From Agromyces protaetiae (GTDB taxonomy: Bacteria > Actinomycetota > Actinomycetes > Actinomycetales > Microbacteriaceae), in the NCBI RefSeq assembly GCF_004135405.1, contig NZ_CP035491.1:1922001-1986000 (forward strand): 64,000 nucleotides of DNA. The letters run 5' to 3'. The position numbers and the translations under genes are program-made. Shown piece after piece: positions 34,411 to 42,954 of this stretch; positions within the stretch are counted from its first letter, which is position 1, and every line of letters begins with the position of its first letter. The notes beneath the pieces were generated by a model. The model worked only from the letters and a program-made list of their open reading frames with translations. It had not been told where the DNA came from and did not search any database.

Positions 34411-35673
34411 ATGACGGACTCGGACGGGCGGGATCGAGGGCGGATGCGGCGACGCAGACGGCGGGAACTCGGGGCGGACGCCCCCCGGCCGAACATCGAT
34501 GCGATCGAGCATGCCGAGCGAAACGATGTCACCGAGTCGGTGCCCTTCGGCATGCGACTCGCGGCCGCGTGGTCGTGGCGGCTGCTCCTCGTCGGCGGCG
34601 TCATCGCGGTGGTCGTGTTCCTCGTCATCCAGCTGCGGCTGATCGTCATCCCGCTCCTCGTGGCCGTGCTTCTCGGCGCGCTCCTCGTGCCGTTCTCGCA
34701 GTTCCTCCAGAGGCGGTTGCACTGGCCGAAGTGGCTCGGCGTCGCGGTCGCGATGCTCTCTGCGCTCATCGTCGTCGGCGGCCTGCTGACGCTCGGCATC
34801 TCGCAGATCGTTCGCGGCGCCGACGATCTGACCGCGCAGTCGCTCGTCGCGTGGGACGACTTCCGGGTGTGGCTCCTCGAAGGCCCGTTCCACATCTCCG
34901 AGGCGCAGCTCAACGCGTGGGCCGATCAGGCGCTCAAGGCGCTGCAGGAAGACAGCGGCGTGCTCGTGAGCGGCGCGCTCTCGGTCGGATCGACGGTCGG
35001 GCACTTCCTCGCGGGGCTCCTCCTCACGCTCTTCACGACGCTCTTCATCCTCATCGACGGCCGCGGCATCTGGAACTGGATCGTCGGCATCTTCCCGCGC
35101 CGGGCGCGCGCCGCCGTCGACGGTGCGGGCCTCGCCGGGTGGAACACCCTGCAGAGCTTCGTCAAGGTGCAGATCCTCGTCGCGACGATCGACGCCGTCG
35201 GCATCGGGCTCGGCGCGCTCCTCCTCGGCATCCCGCTCGCCGTGCCGATCGCGATCCTCGTCTTCCTCGGCTCGTTCATCCCGATCGTCGGCGCGGTCGC
35301 GACGGGCGCCCTCGCGGTGTTCGTCGCCCTCGTCTTCAACGGGTGGGTGCCCGCGCTCATCATGCTCGGCATCGTGCTGCTCGTGCAGCAGGTCGAGGGG
35401 CACATCCTGCAGCCGCTCATCCTCGGCACGGCCGTCAAGGTGCATCCGCTCGGCGTCGTGCTCGCCGTCGCGGCCGGCTCGTTCCTCGCAGGCATCCCGG
35501 GTGCGCTCTTCGCGGTGCCGTTCGCGGCCGTCGCGAACGTCATGATCCTCTTCATCTCGGGCGGCTCGTGGAAGGGCGGTTCGGCGCCGCCCACGGGCGC
35601 GACGCGGTCGCCGCTCTGGCAGACCGTCCCCAAGCGACCAGGATTCAGACGCGAAGCGGAGCCCGAAGCATGA
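34411..35673 (+). CDS. AI-2E family transporter (TqsA/PerM-like membrane protein)
   Basis: A 420-residue membrane protein with about eight transmembrane segments. It opens with a 50-residue basic cytoplasmic tail, and the family segments LGIPLAVPIAILVFLGSFIPIVGAVATGALAV and VQQVEGHILQPLILGTAVKVHPLGVVLAV are clear. Members have been linked to autoinducer-2 export or sodium/proton antiport; the substrate here is unknown. The stop overlaps the ilvA start (ATGA), so the two are co-transcribed, without an obvious functional link. Confidence 0.88.
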   Translation: MTDSDGRDRGRMRRRRRRELGADAPRPNIDAIEHAERNDVTESVPFGMRLAAAWSWRLLLVGGVIAVVVFLVIQLRLIVIPLLVAVLLGALLVPFSQFLQRRLHWPKWLGVAVAMLSALIVVGGLLTLGISQIVRGADDLTAQSLVAWDDFRVWLLEGPFHISEAQLNAWADQALKALQEDSGVLVSGALSVGSTVGHFLAGLLLTLFTTLFILIDGRGIWNWIVGIFPRRARAAVDGAGLAGWNTLQSFVKVQILVATIDAVGIGLGALLLGIPLAVPIAILVFLGSFIPIVGAVATGALAVFVALVFNGWVPALIMLGIVLLVQQVEGHILQPLILGTAVKVHPLGVVLAVAAGSFLAGIPGALFAVPFAAVANVMILFISGGSWKGGSAPPTGATRSPLWQTVPKRPGFRREAEPEA

Positions 35674-36917
35674 CCGAAGCGACCAAGCTGTACCCGGGGC
35701 CGACCCTCGACGAGTTCGAGCGCGCCCGCGAGACGGTCGCGGCCGTCGCCCGCCGCACGCCCATGGAGTCGTCGCGCCACCTGGAGCGTCTGCTCGGCGT
35801 GCCCGTGTACCTCAAGGCCGAGAACCTGCAGCGCACGGGCTCGTACAAGCTGCGCGGTGCGTTCAACCGCATCTCGGCGCTCACCGCCGACGAGCGAGCG
35901 CGCGGCGTCGTCGCGGCGTCTGCCGGCAACCATGCGCAGGGCGTCGCGTTCGCGGCGCGCGAGCTCGGCATCAAGGCCACGATCTTCATGCCCGTCGGCG
36001 TCGCGCTGCCGAAGCTCGAAGCGACCCGCTCGTACGGCGCCGAGGTCGTCCTCCGCGGTGATACGGTCGCCGAGACGCTCCAGGCCGCCGCGGCGTTCGC
36101 GGCCGAGACGGGCGCCATGATCATCCCGCCGTTCGACCACCATGACGTCATCGCGGGTCAGGGCACCCTGGGGCTCGAGATCCTCGAGCAGGCTCCGGAT
36201 GTCACGACCATCGTGGTCCCGATCGGCGGCGGCGGGCTCGCGGCCGGCATCGCGAGCGCGGCGAAGCAGCAGGCCGCGCGCCTCGGTCGGAGCATCCGCG
36301 TCATCGGCGTCCAGGCTGCGAACGCCGCGCCCTACGTCGTCTCGCTCGAAGCGGGCGAGGCGCGCGACGTGCCCGTCGTGCCGACGATCGCCGACGGGAT
36401 CGCCGTCTACCGGCCGGGCGTCTTGAACTTCGAGATCATCAAGGAGGCGGTCGACGAGGTCGTCGCCGTGAGCGAGGACGACATCGCGCGCGCGCTCCTC
36501 GTGCTCCTCGAGCGCGCGAAGCTCGTCGTCGAGCCGGCCGGCGCGGTGTCGGTCGCGGCGCTCCTCTCGCACGCGGTCCAACTCGACGGCCCCGTCGTCG
36601 CGCTCCTCTCGGGCGGCAACATCGATCCGCTCCTCATGCAACGCGTCATCGCCCACGGCCTCGCAGCCTCCGGCCGCTATCTCACGGTGCGCCTCGGACT
36701 GCCCGACCGTCCCGGACAACTCGTGCGCGTGGCCGAGCTCCTCGCGAGCATGCACGCGAACGTCGTCGAGGTCCTGCACACGCGCCACGGGCGCGGCCTG
36801 CAGATCTCCGAGGTCGAGATCGACATCTCGGTCGAGACGCGCGGCCCCGGCCATCGCGAGGAGGTCGTCGAGGTGCTGCGCCGGGCGGGGTACTCGCCCG
36901 TCGTGCTCGACGACTGA
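35670..36917 (+). CDS. ilvA: Threonine ammonia-lyase (threonine dehydratase)
   Basis: A 415-residue fold-type II PLP enzyme converting threonine to 2-oxobutanoate and ammonia, the first step to isoleucine. ENLQRTGSYKLRGAFNRI carries the PLP Lys, ASAGNHAQGVAFAA binds the substrate carboxylate, and IGGGGLAAGIA is the phosphate-binding Gly loop. One C-terminal ACT-like domain follows (RYLTVRLGLPDRPGQLVRVAELLASMHANVVEVLHTR), the length of the single-ACT form. It starts at the ATG overlapping the previous stop. Confidence 0.94.
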   Translation: MTEATKLYPGPTLDEFERARETVAAVARRTPMESSRHLERLLGVPVYLKAENLQRTGSYKLRGAFNRISALTADERARGVVAASAGNHAQGVAFAARELGIKATIFMPVGVALPKLEATRSYGAEVVLRGDTVAETLQAAAAFAAETGAMIIPPFDHHDVIAGQGTLGLEILEQAPDVTTIVVPIGGGGLAAGIASAAKQQAARLGRSIRVIGVQAANAAPYVVSLEAGEARDVPVVPTIADGIAVYRPGVLNFEIIKEAVDEVVAVSEDDIARALLVLLERAKLVVEPAGAVSVAALLSHAVQLDGPVVALLSGGNIDPLLMQRVIAHGLAASGRYLTVRLGLPDRPGQLVRVAELLASMHANVVEVLHTRHGRGLQISEVEIDISVETRGPGHREEVVEVLRRAGYSPVVLDD

Positions 36918-36940
36918 GCGCCCCAGGACACCCGGAAACG

Positions 36941-36976
36941 ACGAACGGCGGATGCCACGGGGCCTCCGCCGTTCGT
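36941..36976. terminator. Bidirectional terminator between ilvA and greA
   Basis: ACGAACGGCGGA at 36941-36952 pairs perfectly with TCCGCCGTTCGT at 36965-36976. It lies between the convergent ends of ilvA and greA. Confidence 0.85.
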
Positions 36977-36988
36977 GTGTTCAGAGCC

Positions 36989-37480
36989 TTACTGGCCGCC
37001 CCAGGTCTCGACCTTGGTGATCTCGACCGAGATTTCGCGCCCGTTGGGCGCCGTGTACGACGTCGAGTCGCCGACCTTGAGGCCGAGGATCGACGCGCCG
37101 AGGGGGGACTGCTCGCTGAAGACGTCGAGCTCGGAGTCGCCTGCGATCTCGCGGCTGCCGATGAGGAAGGTCTCTTCGTCGCCCGCGATGACCGCCGTGA
37201 TCACGGTGCCCGCCTCGACGACGCCCGTCGACTCGGGGGCTTCGCCGACCTGCGCCGTCCGCAGCAGCTCCTTGAGCTGGCGGATGCGGGCCTCCTGCTT
37301 GCCCTGCTCGTCCTTCGCGGCGTGGTAGCCGCCGTTCTCTTTCAGGTCGCCCTCTTCGCGTGCCGCTTCGATGCGCTTCGCGATCTCTTCGCGGCCGGTC
37401 GTCGAGAGGTGCTCGAGCTCGGCGGCGAGGCGGTCGTACGCCTCCTGGGTCAGCCAGGTGACCGTGGTCGTCTGCGCCAT
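36989..37480 (-). CDS. greA: Transcription elongation factor GreA
   Basis: A 163-residue protein that enters the RNA polymerase secondary channel and stimulates cleavage of backtracked RNA. N-terminal coiled coil with the acidic tip in REEGDLKENGGYHAAKDEQGKQEARI, then the FKBP-like domain (GSREIAGDSELDVFSEQSPLGASILGLKVGD). GGAGG seven bases before the ATG at 37480 fixes the start. Confidence 0.96.
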   Translation of the reverse strand: MAQTTTVTWLTQEAYDRLAAELEHLSTTGREEIAKRIEAAREEGDLKENGGYHAAKDEQGKQEARIRQLKELLRTAQVGEAPESTGVVEAGTVITAVIAGDEETFLIGSREIAGDSELDVFSEQSPLGASILGLKVGDSTSYTAPNGREISVEITKVETWGGQ

Positions 37481-37595
37481 GATGCACCCTCCGTTCCGGA
37501 ACTTGCCGGCGTGGGACATCCGCGAATCTCTTCGCCGGACGCATTGCGCCGGATAGACGTGTCGCCCCGATGAACATCGGAGCGAAGGCCTCAGT

Positions 37596-38000
37596 CTAAG
37601 CGAGCCAGCAGCGGTCGATCAAACCTGTGTTGGCGGGTTGCGCGACGCGGACGGTCTCGGTGAAGCTGCGCGTGTAGCGGTCGGAGGCCGGGAGTTCGAC
37701 GACCTTCCACCCGACGACCGTGAAGTCGTCGTTGTACGCCTTCACGACGCACACCGTCTCGGTGCCGGGCTGCACGGTGAGGTTCCACCTGACCTCGACC
37801 GAGCGGGCGTCGTTGTGGAGCGTGTGCCCCGTGTCGCTCGTCGAGATCGACGGGCCGGCGCTGTCGGACCCGGCCCAGATGACCCACGCGATCACGACGA
37901 TCGCGGCGAACACGCCGCCCGCGACGAGCACGATCCGGTCGCGTCGACGGGTGCGGCGCGTGCGTCCGTAGCGGGACGCGATCGCGTCGTCGGCGCTCAT
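37596..38000 (-). CDS. DUF4307 domain-containing membrane protein
   Basis: A 134-residue protein: a basic cytoplasmic start (MSADDAIASRYGRTRRTRRRDR), one transmembrane helix (IVLVAGGVFAAIVVIAWVIWAG) and an extracytoplasmic beta domain with a Cys pair (VCVVKAY, RCWLA). The pattern RYGRTRR, TM, VxWxLTVxPGTxTVCVVKA and VGWKVVELP is that of DUF4307, found in actinobacteria; function unknown. The ATG at 38000 has GGAGGG about eleven bases upstream. Its -10 is part of the inverted repeat at 38030-38050. Confidence 0.85.
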   Translation of the reverse strand: MSADDAIASRYGRTRRTRRRDRIVLVAGGVFAAIVVIAWVIWAGSDSAGPSISTSDTGHTLHNDARSVEVRWNLTVQPGTETVCVVKAYNDDFTVVGWKVVELPASDRYTRSFTETVRVAQPANTGLIDRCWLA

Positions 38001-38029
38001 GACCAGCGGTTCCCTCCGGGTCGGATCGA

Positions 38030-38050
38030 TTAGGCTTTCCACCAGCCTAA
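38030..38050. promoter_or_regulatory. Inverted repeat made of two divergent -10 elements
   Basis: TTAGGCT at 38030-38036 and its exact complement AGCCTAA at 38044-38050 flank seven bases. Read outward each arm gives a TAGGCT hexamer: one serves the gene at 38079 (+) and the other DUF4307 (-). Confidence 0.55.
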
Positions 38051-38078
38051 CCTCGGCGTCTGAAGGGATTTCCCACCC

Positions 38079-38402
38079 GTGCACCAGCTCTCCCGGATCG
38101 TGTCCGTCGTCGCCGACAACCAAGACGAGTTCGATCCGAACGACGTGACGCCGGGCGTCGCGGGATTCGTCCTGACGATCGTCATCATGCTCATCGTCGT
38201 GTTCCTCGTGATCGACATGGTGCGCCGCATCCGTCGGGTGAACTACCGGGCCGAGGTGCGCGAGCAGCTCGCGGCCGAGGCGGCCGCAGAGGCTGAAGGC
38301 GCGAAGGCGGATGTCGCGGGCGACGCCGACGGCGGAGCCGTCGACGGCGGGTCGGCAGACGGGCGCGCAGAGGATGCCTCGGGCGAGGCATCCTCTCGGT
38401 AG
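38079..38402 (+). CDS. Small single-pass membrane protein, hypothetical
   Basis: A 107-residue protein starting at GTG. Residues 1-25 are acidic (NQDEFDPNDV), 26-48 form a transmembrane helix (GVAGFVLTIVIMLIVVFLVIDM), then RRIRRVNYRAEVREQL and an Ala/Glu/Asp/Gly tail. No family is recognised with confidence, although similar small proteins occur beside greA/hemolysin III in Microbacteriaceae. The last codons (EDASGEASSR) lie over a perfect hairpin. It is convergent with the hemolysin III gene, three bases away. Confidence 0.75.
   Translation: MHQLSRIVSVVADNQDEFDPNDVTPGVAGFVLTIVIMLIVVFLVIDMVRRIRRVNYRAEVREQLAAEAAAEAEGAKADVAGDADGGAVDGGSADGRAEDASGEASSR
38370..38395. terminator. Terminator-like hairpin inside the end of the small membrane protein gene
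   Basis: GAGGATGCCTC (38370-38380) and GAGGCATCCTC (38385-38395) form a perfect 11-bp stem with loop GGGC. The arms are two inverted copies of the GAGGCATCC nonamer that recurs in the window. Confidence 0.7.
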
Positions 38403-38405
38403 TTC

Positions 38406-39212
38406 CTAGCCCGCGTGGTACGCGGGCGCGAGCGCGATGATGAGCGTCGCCGTCCAGTGGCACATGAACGCGAGCACCGTGCACACGTGGAAGATCTCGT
38501 GGAAGCCGAAGTGGCCCGGCCACGGGTTCGGCTTCTTGATGCCGTAGACGACGGCGCCGATCGTGTAGAGCACGCCGCCCACGAGCACGAGCACCATCAT
38601 GGCGACGCTCGCAGCGAGGAGGTCGCCGAGGTACATGACGGCCGCCCAGCCGAGCAGCAGGTAGATCGGAACGTACAGCCACCGCGGTGCCGTGATCCAG
38701 AACACGCGGAAGCCGATGCCGAGGAGGGCTCCGCCCCACACGATCGCGAGCAGCAGCCAGCCCTTCGACGGCGGCAGCGCGAGGAGGGCGAGCGGCGTGT
38801 ACGTGCCCGCGATGAGCAGGAAGATGTTGGCGTGGTCGATCCGCTTCAGGACGACCTTCGTCTTCGGCTTCCAGTTGAAGCGGTGGTAGAGCGCCGAGTT
38901 GCCGAACAGCAGCATCGACGTGAGCGTGAAGACGGCGCTCGCCCACTTCGCCCACGCGCCGTCGGCGAGCACGATCAGCACGATGCCCGCGGCGATCGTG
39001 ACGGGGAAGGTGCCCGCGTGGATCCACCCGCGCCAGGTGGGCTTGAGCTCGGTCGGGTCGGCGACGGATGCGTCGAGGAGCGGGATGTTCGGAAGGGCGG
39101 GGCCTTCGCGGTCGTCGACGGCCACGGCGCGGTCGGCCGCGTCGAGCTCGGCCGCCGGGTGTTCGAGGTGCTCGGCGACGTCTTCGGGCTCGTTGCGGTT
39201 CGCGGGGGTCAT
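38406..39212 (-). CDS. Hemolysin III (TrhA) family membrane protein
   Basis: A 268-residue protein with seven hydrophobic segments after a 60-residue acidic tail. The PAQR/HlyIII metal-site motifs are present: FGNSALYHRFNW, KRIDHANIFLLIAGTYTPLA, and GFHEIFHVCTVLAFMCHWTAT with the two conserved His residues near the end. Relatives influence membrane energetics and lipid homeostasis. A minus-strand TACGCT seven bases before the ATG indicates a leaderless start. Confidence 0.92.
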   Translation of the reverse strand: MTPANRNEPEDVAEHLEHPAAELDAADRAVAVDDREGPALPNIPLLDASVADPTELKPTWRGWIHAGTFPVTIAAGIVLIVLADGAWAKWASAVFTLTSMLLFGNSALYHRFNWKPKTKVVLKRIDHANIFLLIAGTYTPLALLALPPSKGWLLLAIVWGGALLGIGFRVFWITAPRWLYVPIYLLLGWAAVMYLGDLLAASVAMMVLVLVGGVLYTIGAVVYGIKKPNPWPGHFGFHEIFHVCTVLAFMCHWTATLIIALAPAYHAG

Positions 39213-39219
39213 GTCGCCA

Positions 39220-39225
39220 AGCGTA
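39220..39225 (-). promoter_or_regulatory. -10 element, leaderless start of the hemolysin III gene
   Basis: Minus-strand TACGCT, seven bases, then the ATG at 39212. Confidence 0.5.
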
Positions 39226-39315
39226 GGGCGTCGTATATGCCGCGATGCTGTGAGGGTGCCTGGACGGTCGCCGTCCGTGCACCCCGGCCGTCACGCGACA
39301 CCCTCGCGACGGGGG

Positions 39316-39321
39316 TAGCGT
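39316..39321 (+). promoter_or_regulatory. -10 element, leaderless start of the isoprenyl transferase gene
   Basis: TAGCGT, AGTGCC, then the GTG at 39328. Confidence 0.55.
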
Positions 39322-39327
39322 AGTGCC

Positions 39328-40110
39328 GTGAACAGCGATCGATCATCCGGTCGCGGCCTCCTCTACCGCGTCTACGAGCGTCGACTCCGCAGCGACCTCG
39401 ACCAGGGAGCACTGCCGCGCCACGTGGCGATGATCATCGACGGCAACCGGCGCTGGGCCAAGCAGCTCGGCTACGAGACCGCAGCCCACGGCCACCGCGC
39501 CGGTGCCGCGAAGGTGCGCGAGTTCCTCGAGTGGTGCGACGACCTCGGCATCCAGGTCGTCACGCTCTACCTGCTCTCGAGCGACAACCTCGTGAACCGG
39601 CAGCAACCCGAGCTCACCGACCTCATCGAGATCATCGCCGACCTCGCCGAGGAGCTCAGCCACTACCGCGACTGGCGCGTGCAGCACGTCGGCAGCGACG
39701 CGGGACTGCCCGAGCCGCTGATCGCCGCGCTCGACGCCGCCGAGCACCGCACGGCCGACAAGAAGGGCCTGCACGTCAACCTCGCGGTCGGCTACGGCGG
39801 GCGCACCGAAATCACCGATGCCATGCGCAAGATCGTCGCTTCCCACCACGCCGAGGGGCGGAGCCTCGAAGACCTCGCCGAGCGCCTCACGCCCGAGCTC
39901 ATCGGCGAGCACCTGTACACGGGCGGTCAGCCCGACCCCGACCTCGTCATCCGTACATCGGGCGAGCAGCGGCTCAGCGACTTCATGCTGTGGCAGGCGG
40001 CGCACAGCGAGTTCTACTTCGTCGAGGCGCTCGGCCCCGACCTCCGCCGCGTCGACTTCCTGCGAGCCATCCGCGACTACGCCAAACGCAACCGGCGCTT
40101 CGGCGGCTGA
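39328..40110 (+). CDS. Isoprenyl transferase, short-chain Z-prenyl diphosphate synthase type
   Basis: A 260-residue cis-prenyltransferase. HVAMIIDGNRRWAKQLGYETAAHGHRAGAAKVREFLEWC carries the catalytic Asp and substrate-binding Arg residues; LYLLSSDNL and QPDPDLVIRTSGEQRLSDFMLWQAAHSEFYFVEALGPDLR are the later conserved blocks. The pattern, including HxGxxxGAAK and LLSSDN, resembles mycobacterial Rv1086 (Z-farnesyl diphosphate synthase) more than the long-chain enzyme, so it may make the primer for decaprenyl phosphate. A -10 six bases upstream sets the GTG start. Confidence 0.9.
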   Translation: MNSDRSSGRGLLYRVYERRLRSDLDQGALPRHVAMIIDGNRRWAKQLGYETAAHGHRAGAAKVREFLEWCDDLGIQVVTLYLLSSDNLVNRQQPELTDLIEIIADLAEELSHYRDWRVQHVGSDAGLPEPLIAALDAAEHRTADKKGLHVNLAVGYGGRTEITDAMRKIVASHHAEGRSLEDLAERLTPELIGEHLYTGGQPDPDLVIRTSGEQRLSDFMLWQAAHSEFYFVEALGPDLRRVDFLRAIRDYAKRNRRFGG

Positions 40111-40148
40111 CACGTCGCTCTGCGACGTCCCGCGAGCGGGGGCGTTCA

Positions 40149-40182
40149 CCGGCGCTATCTGGTTCTGCCAAGATAGCCACCG
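40149..40182. repeat. Imperfect inverted repeat upstream of the class V aminotransferase gene
   Basis: GCTATCT (40154-40160) and AGATAGC (40171-40177) are perfect 7-bp arms with 10 bases between; CCGG/CCGG outside extends it with a bulge. It may be an operator for the next gene or a terminator for the previous one. Confidence 0.5.
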
Positions 40183-40201
40183 GAGAAGGGGGCACGAGCA
40201 A

Positions 40202-41320
40202 GTGACCATCGACGAATTCATCGCCGGGTTCAACGAAGAACCGGGCTATCTCGATTACGGCCGGGTGGGGCCGCTGTCGCGCGTCGCGGCAGAAGAGGGC
40301 AACGCCTTCGCGCACCTGCTCGAGCGAGCGCGCCACGGCAGCATGGAGGTCTTCGGCGAGCAAGACCAGAGGCTCCGTGAGGCCGTGGGCACGCTCACGG
40401 GCTTCGCGGCGGCGAACATCGTCGGGGTGCCGAACACGACGTCCGGGCTCATGCACGCGGCGTTCGGACTCACGGGGGCCGTGCTGTGCTCGCCGGGCGA
40501 GTTCCCGAGCCTGCCGATCTCGATCGTGCGCGCGCAAGAGGCGCTGCACGTCGTGCAGCCCGCGTGGCTCGAGACCGACCACGGCAAGGTCACGCCGGGC
40601 TCCATCCGCGAGCAGCTCGAGCAGAACGTGCAGGCCGTGGCCGTGAGCCTCGTCGACTCGCGCACGGGCTACCTCGTCGACCTCGAAGGCATCCGCCAGG
40701 TCATCGGCGACCGTCTGCTCATCGTCGACGCCATCCAAGGGTTCGGCGTCGTCGAAGCCCCCTACGAGGTCGCCGACGTCGTCGTGTCGGGCGGGCAGAA
40801 GTGGTGCCGCGCCGGTTGGGGCACGGGCTTCCTCGCACTCTCCGACCGCGCGCTCGAACGGCTCACACCCGTCTTCTCGGGCTACACGGGCACCGACGGC
40901 GACGAAGTGTGGGGCCAGGTGCCGCCGCCCGCGGCCGACGCGCGCGCCTACCGGGTGTCGAACCCCGACCCCATCGCAGAGGCCCGCTTCGCGGCCGGCC
41001 TCGAAGAGCTCGCCGCCGTCGGCGTCGCCGCCGTCAACGCGGAGATCGCCGAACGCGTGAGCCGCGTCATCGAGCTCGCCGACGAGTTCGCGCTCGCCGT
41101 CGTCTCGTCGCGCGACGAGCACGAGCGGGCCGGCATCGTCGTGCTCGAGCCGCCCGCCGAGCAGACCACGCTCCTCACGGCGTCGCTCCACAACCACGGC
41201 GTGAGTGCGACGACCAGGCTCGGGCAGGTGCGCCTCTCGGTGCACGCCGCGACCGACGACGAGACGCTCGACATGCTGCGTGCCGCGTTCGTGTCGTACG
41301 GCACGGCCGCGACGTACTGA
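40202..41320 (+). CDS. Class V aminotransferase-fold PLP enzyme
   Basis: A 372-residue fold-type I PLP protein. ANIVGVPNTTSGLMHAAFGLTGAV binds the cofactor phosphate, VSLVDSRTGYLVDLEGIRQVIGDRLLIVDAIQGFGV contains the cofactor-ring Asp, and DVVVSGGQKWCRAGWGTGFLAL has the Lys expected to form the Schiff base. It belongs to the large group with cysteine desulfurases, kynureninases and isopenicillin-N epimerases; the Cys-loop of desulfurases is not evident. Substrate unknown. The GTG start has only a weak GGAG-type site further upstream. Confidence 0.82.
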   Translation: MTIDEFIAGFNEEPGYLDYGRVGPLSRVAAEEGNAFAHLLERARHGSMEVFGEQDQRLREAVGTLTGFAAANIVGVPNTTSGLMHAAFGLTGAVLCSPGEFPSLPISIVRAQEALHVVQPAWLETDHGKVTPGSIREQLEQNVQAVAVSLVDSRTGYLVDLEGIRQVIGDRLLIVDAIQGFGVVEAPYEVADVVVSGGQKWCRAGWGTGFLALSDRALERLTPVFSGYTGTDGDEVWGQVPPPAADARAYRVSNPDPIAEARFAAGLEELAAVGVAAVNAEIAERVSRVIELADEFALAVVSSRDEHERAGIVVLEPPAEQTTLLTASLHNHGVSATTRLGQVRLSVHAATDDETLDMLRAAFVSYGTAATY

Positions 41321-41414
41321 GCGGGATGACTCGGACGGGACATCCGGCGCCGCCCGCGCCTGCTCGCGCGCGCACCGCGCCCGCGAATGTTGCCGCCGGG
41401 TCATCCGTTGATGA

Positions 41415-41437
41415 ACACGCGATGACGTTTCGCGTGT
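41415..41437. promoter_or_regulatory. Inverted repeat upstream of the PIN-PhoH gene
   Basis: AACACGCGA at 41414-41422 and TCGCGTGT at 41430-41437 give 8-bp perfect arms (ACACGCGA/TCGCGTGT, with the left arm at 41415-41422) around seven bases. A TTTACA box follows at 41439 and TAGGTT at 41466, a possible -10. Confidence 0.45.
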
Positions 41438-41549
41438 CTTTACACCGGATGTCGGCGGTGCGACGTAGGTTCCTGTCAACGGGCAAGGTGCCTGTTCGAG
41501 TCGGCTCGTGAACCGCTCGTCGAGAGGATCCCTCGCCGGCTGGTGTAAG

Positions 41550-41565
41550 CCGAGCGGAAGCTCGG
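41550..41565 (+). promoter_or_regulatory. Tetraloop hairpin just before the PIN-PhoH ribosome site
   Basis: CCGAGC-GGAA-GCTCGG, a 6-bp stem with a GNRA-type tetraloop, ends three bases before the GGGAG ribosome site region of the gene at 41579. Another small stem (CGGCT/AGCCG) precedes it, so the leader appears structured. Confidence 0.45.
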
Positions 41566-41578
41566 GGCGGGAGCGGTC

Positions 41579-42931
41579 GTGGCATCTCTCGAAACCTCAA
41601 GGTCGGTCGGGCGCGGAGCATCCTCCGGGCAGGAGCAGGCCGAGCGCACCTACGTGCTCGACACGTCGGTGCTGCTCAGCGATCCGCGGGCGTTGTTCAA
41701 CTTCGCCGAACACGCGGTCGTGCTCCCGGTCGTCGTCATCACCGAACTCGAGGCCAAGCGCAACGATCCCGAGATCGGGTTCTTCGCGCGCAAAGCACTC
41801 CGAATCCTCGACGAACTGCGGATCGAGCACGAGCGGCTCGACTTCCCGATCCCCGTGGGCGACGGCGGTTCGCTCAGAGTGGAGCTGAATCACACCGATC
41901 AGGGGGTGCTGCCCACGGGTCTGCGCCTCAGCGACAACGACTCCCGCATCCTCGCGTGCGCGATGAACCTCGCGAATGACGGGCTCGCCGTCACGGTCAT
42001 CTCCAAAGACCTGCCGCTCCGCGTGAAGGCCGCCTCGGTCGGCCTCGACGCGCAGGAGTACCGGCACGAGCTCGCGATCGACTCCGGGTGGACCGGCATG
42101 GCCGAGCTCGACCTCGGGTCGAACGACATGGCGAAGCTCTACGAGCACGAGCACCTGACGCTCCCGGTGGCCGAGGGCACTCCCGTCAACACGGGCGTCG
42201 TGCTCCACTCCGACCGCGGGTCGGCGCTCGCGCGCGTCGTCGGCGACGAGGGCGAACTGCGGCTCGTGCGCGGCGACCGCGAGGTCTTCGGCCTCCACGG
42301 GCGCTCGGCCGAGCAGCGGCTCGCGATCGACCTGCTCCTCGACCCCGAGATCGGCATCGTCTCGCTCGGCGGGCGTGCGGGAACGGGCAAGTCGGCGCTC
42401 GCGCTCTGCGCAGGACTCGAGGCCGTGCTCGAGCGGCAGCAGCACAAGAAGATCATGGTCTTCCGCCCGCTGTACGCCGTCGGCGGGCAGGAGCTCGGCT
42501 ACCTGCCGGGCGACGCCGCCGAGAAGATGAACCCGTGGGCGCAGGCCGTGTTCGACACGCTCGGCTCGGTCGTCTCCGACAACGTGCTCGACGAGGTCGT
42601 CGACCGGGGCATCCTCGAAGTGCTGCCGCTCACGCACATCCGCGGCCGCTCGCTCCACGACGCGTTCGTCATCGTCGACGAGGCGCAGTCGCTCGAACGG
42701 AACGTGCTCCTCACGGTGCTCTCCCGCATCGGGCAGAACTCGCGCGTCGTGCTCACCCACGACGTCGCGCAACGCGACAACCTGCGGGTCGGCAGGCACG
42801 ACGGCGTGGCATCCGTCATCGAGACGCTCAAGGGCCATTCGCTCTTCGGGCACATCACCCTCACCCGCAGCGAGCGCTCCGCGATCGCGGCGCTCGTGAG
42901 CGACCTGCTCGACGGCAACGAGCTCGCGTAG
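41579..42931 (+). CDS. PIN domain-PhoH ATPase fusion (PhoH2-type RNase/helicase)
   Basis: A 450-residue two-domain protein. Residues 20-150 form a PIN nuclease with the acidic set in [23 protein letters not shown] and [12 protein letters not shown]. Residues about 240-450 form a PhoH ATPase with Walker [14 protein letters not shown] and Walker [14 protein letters not shown]. Such fusions are described in mycobacteria as PhoH2, an RNA helicase and sequence-specific RNase linked to a small antitoxin (PhoAT). No antitoxin ORF is evident upstream here; instead there is a 258-bp region with structured elements. GTG start with GGGAG upstream. Confidence 0.93.
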   Translation: MASLETSRSVGRGASSGQEQAERTYVLDTSVLLSDPRALFNFAEHAVVLPVVVITELEAKRNDPEIGFFARKALRILDELRIEHERLDFPIPVGDGGSLRVELNHTDQGVLPTGLRLSDNDSRILACAMNLANDGLAVTVISKDLPLRVKAASVGLDAQEYRHELAIDSGWTGMAELDLGSNDMAKLYEHEHLTLPVAEGTPVNTGVVLHSDRGSALARVVGDEGELRLVRGDREVFGLHGRSAEQRLAIDLLLDPEIGIVSLGGRAGTGKSALALCAGLEAVLERQQHKKIMVFRPLYAVGGQELGYLPGDAAEKMNPWAQAVFDTLGSVVSDNVLDEVVDRGILEVLPLTHIRGRSLHDAFVIVDEAQSLERNVLLTVLSRIGQNSRVVLTHDVAQRDNLRVGRHDGVASVIETLKGHSLFGHITLTRSERSAIAALVSDLLDGNELA

Positions 42932-42954
42932 CGAGCGGCGCAGCCTGAGAACGG

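Noticed and set aside
41321..41578. A known riboswitch class in the PIN-PhoH leader
   Set aside because: The hairpins present do not match any riboswitch core I recognise.
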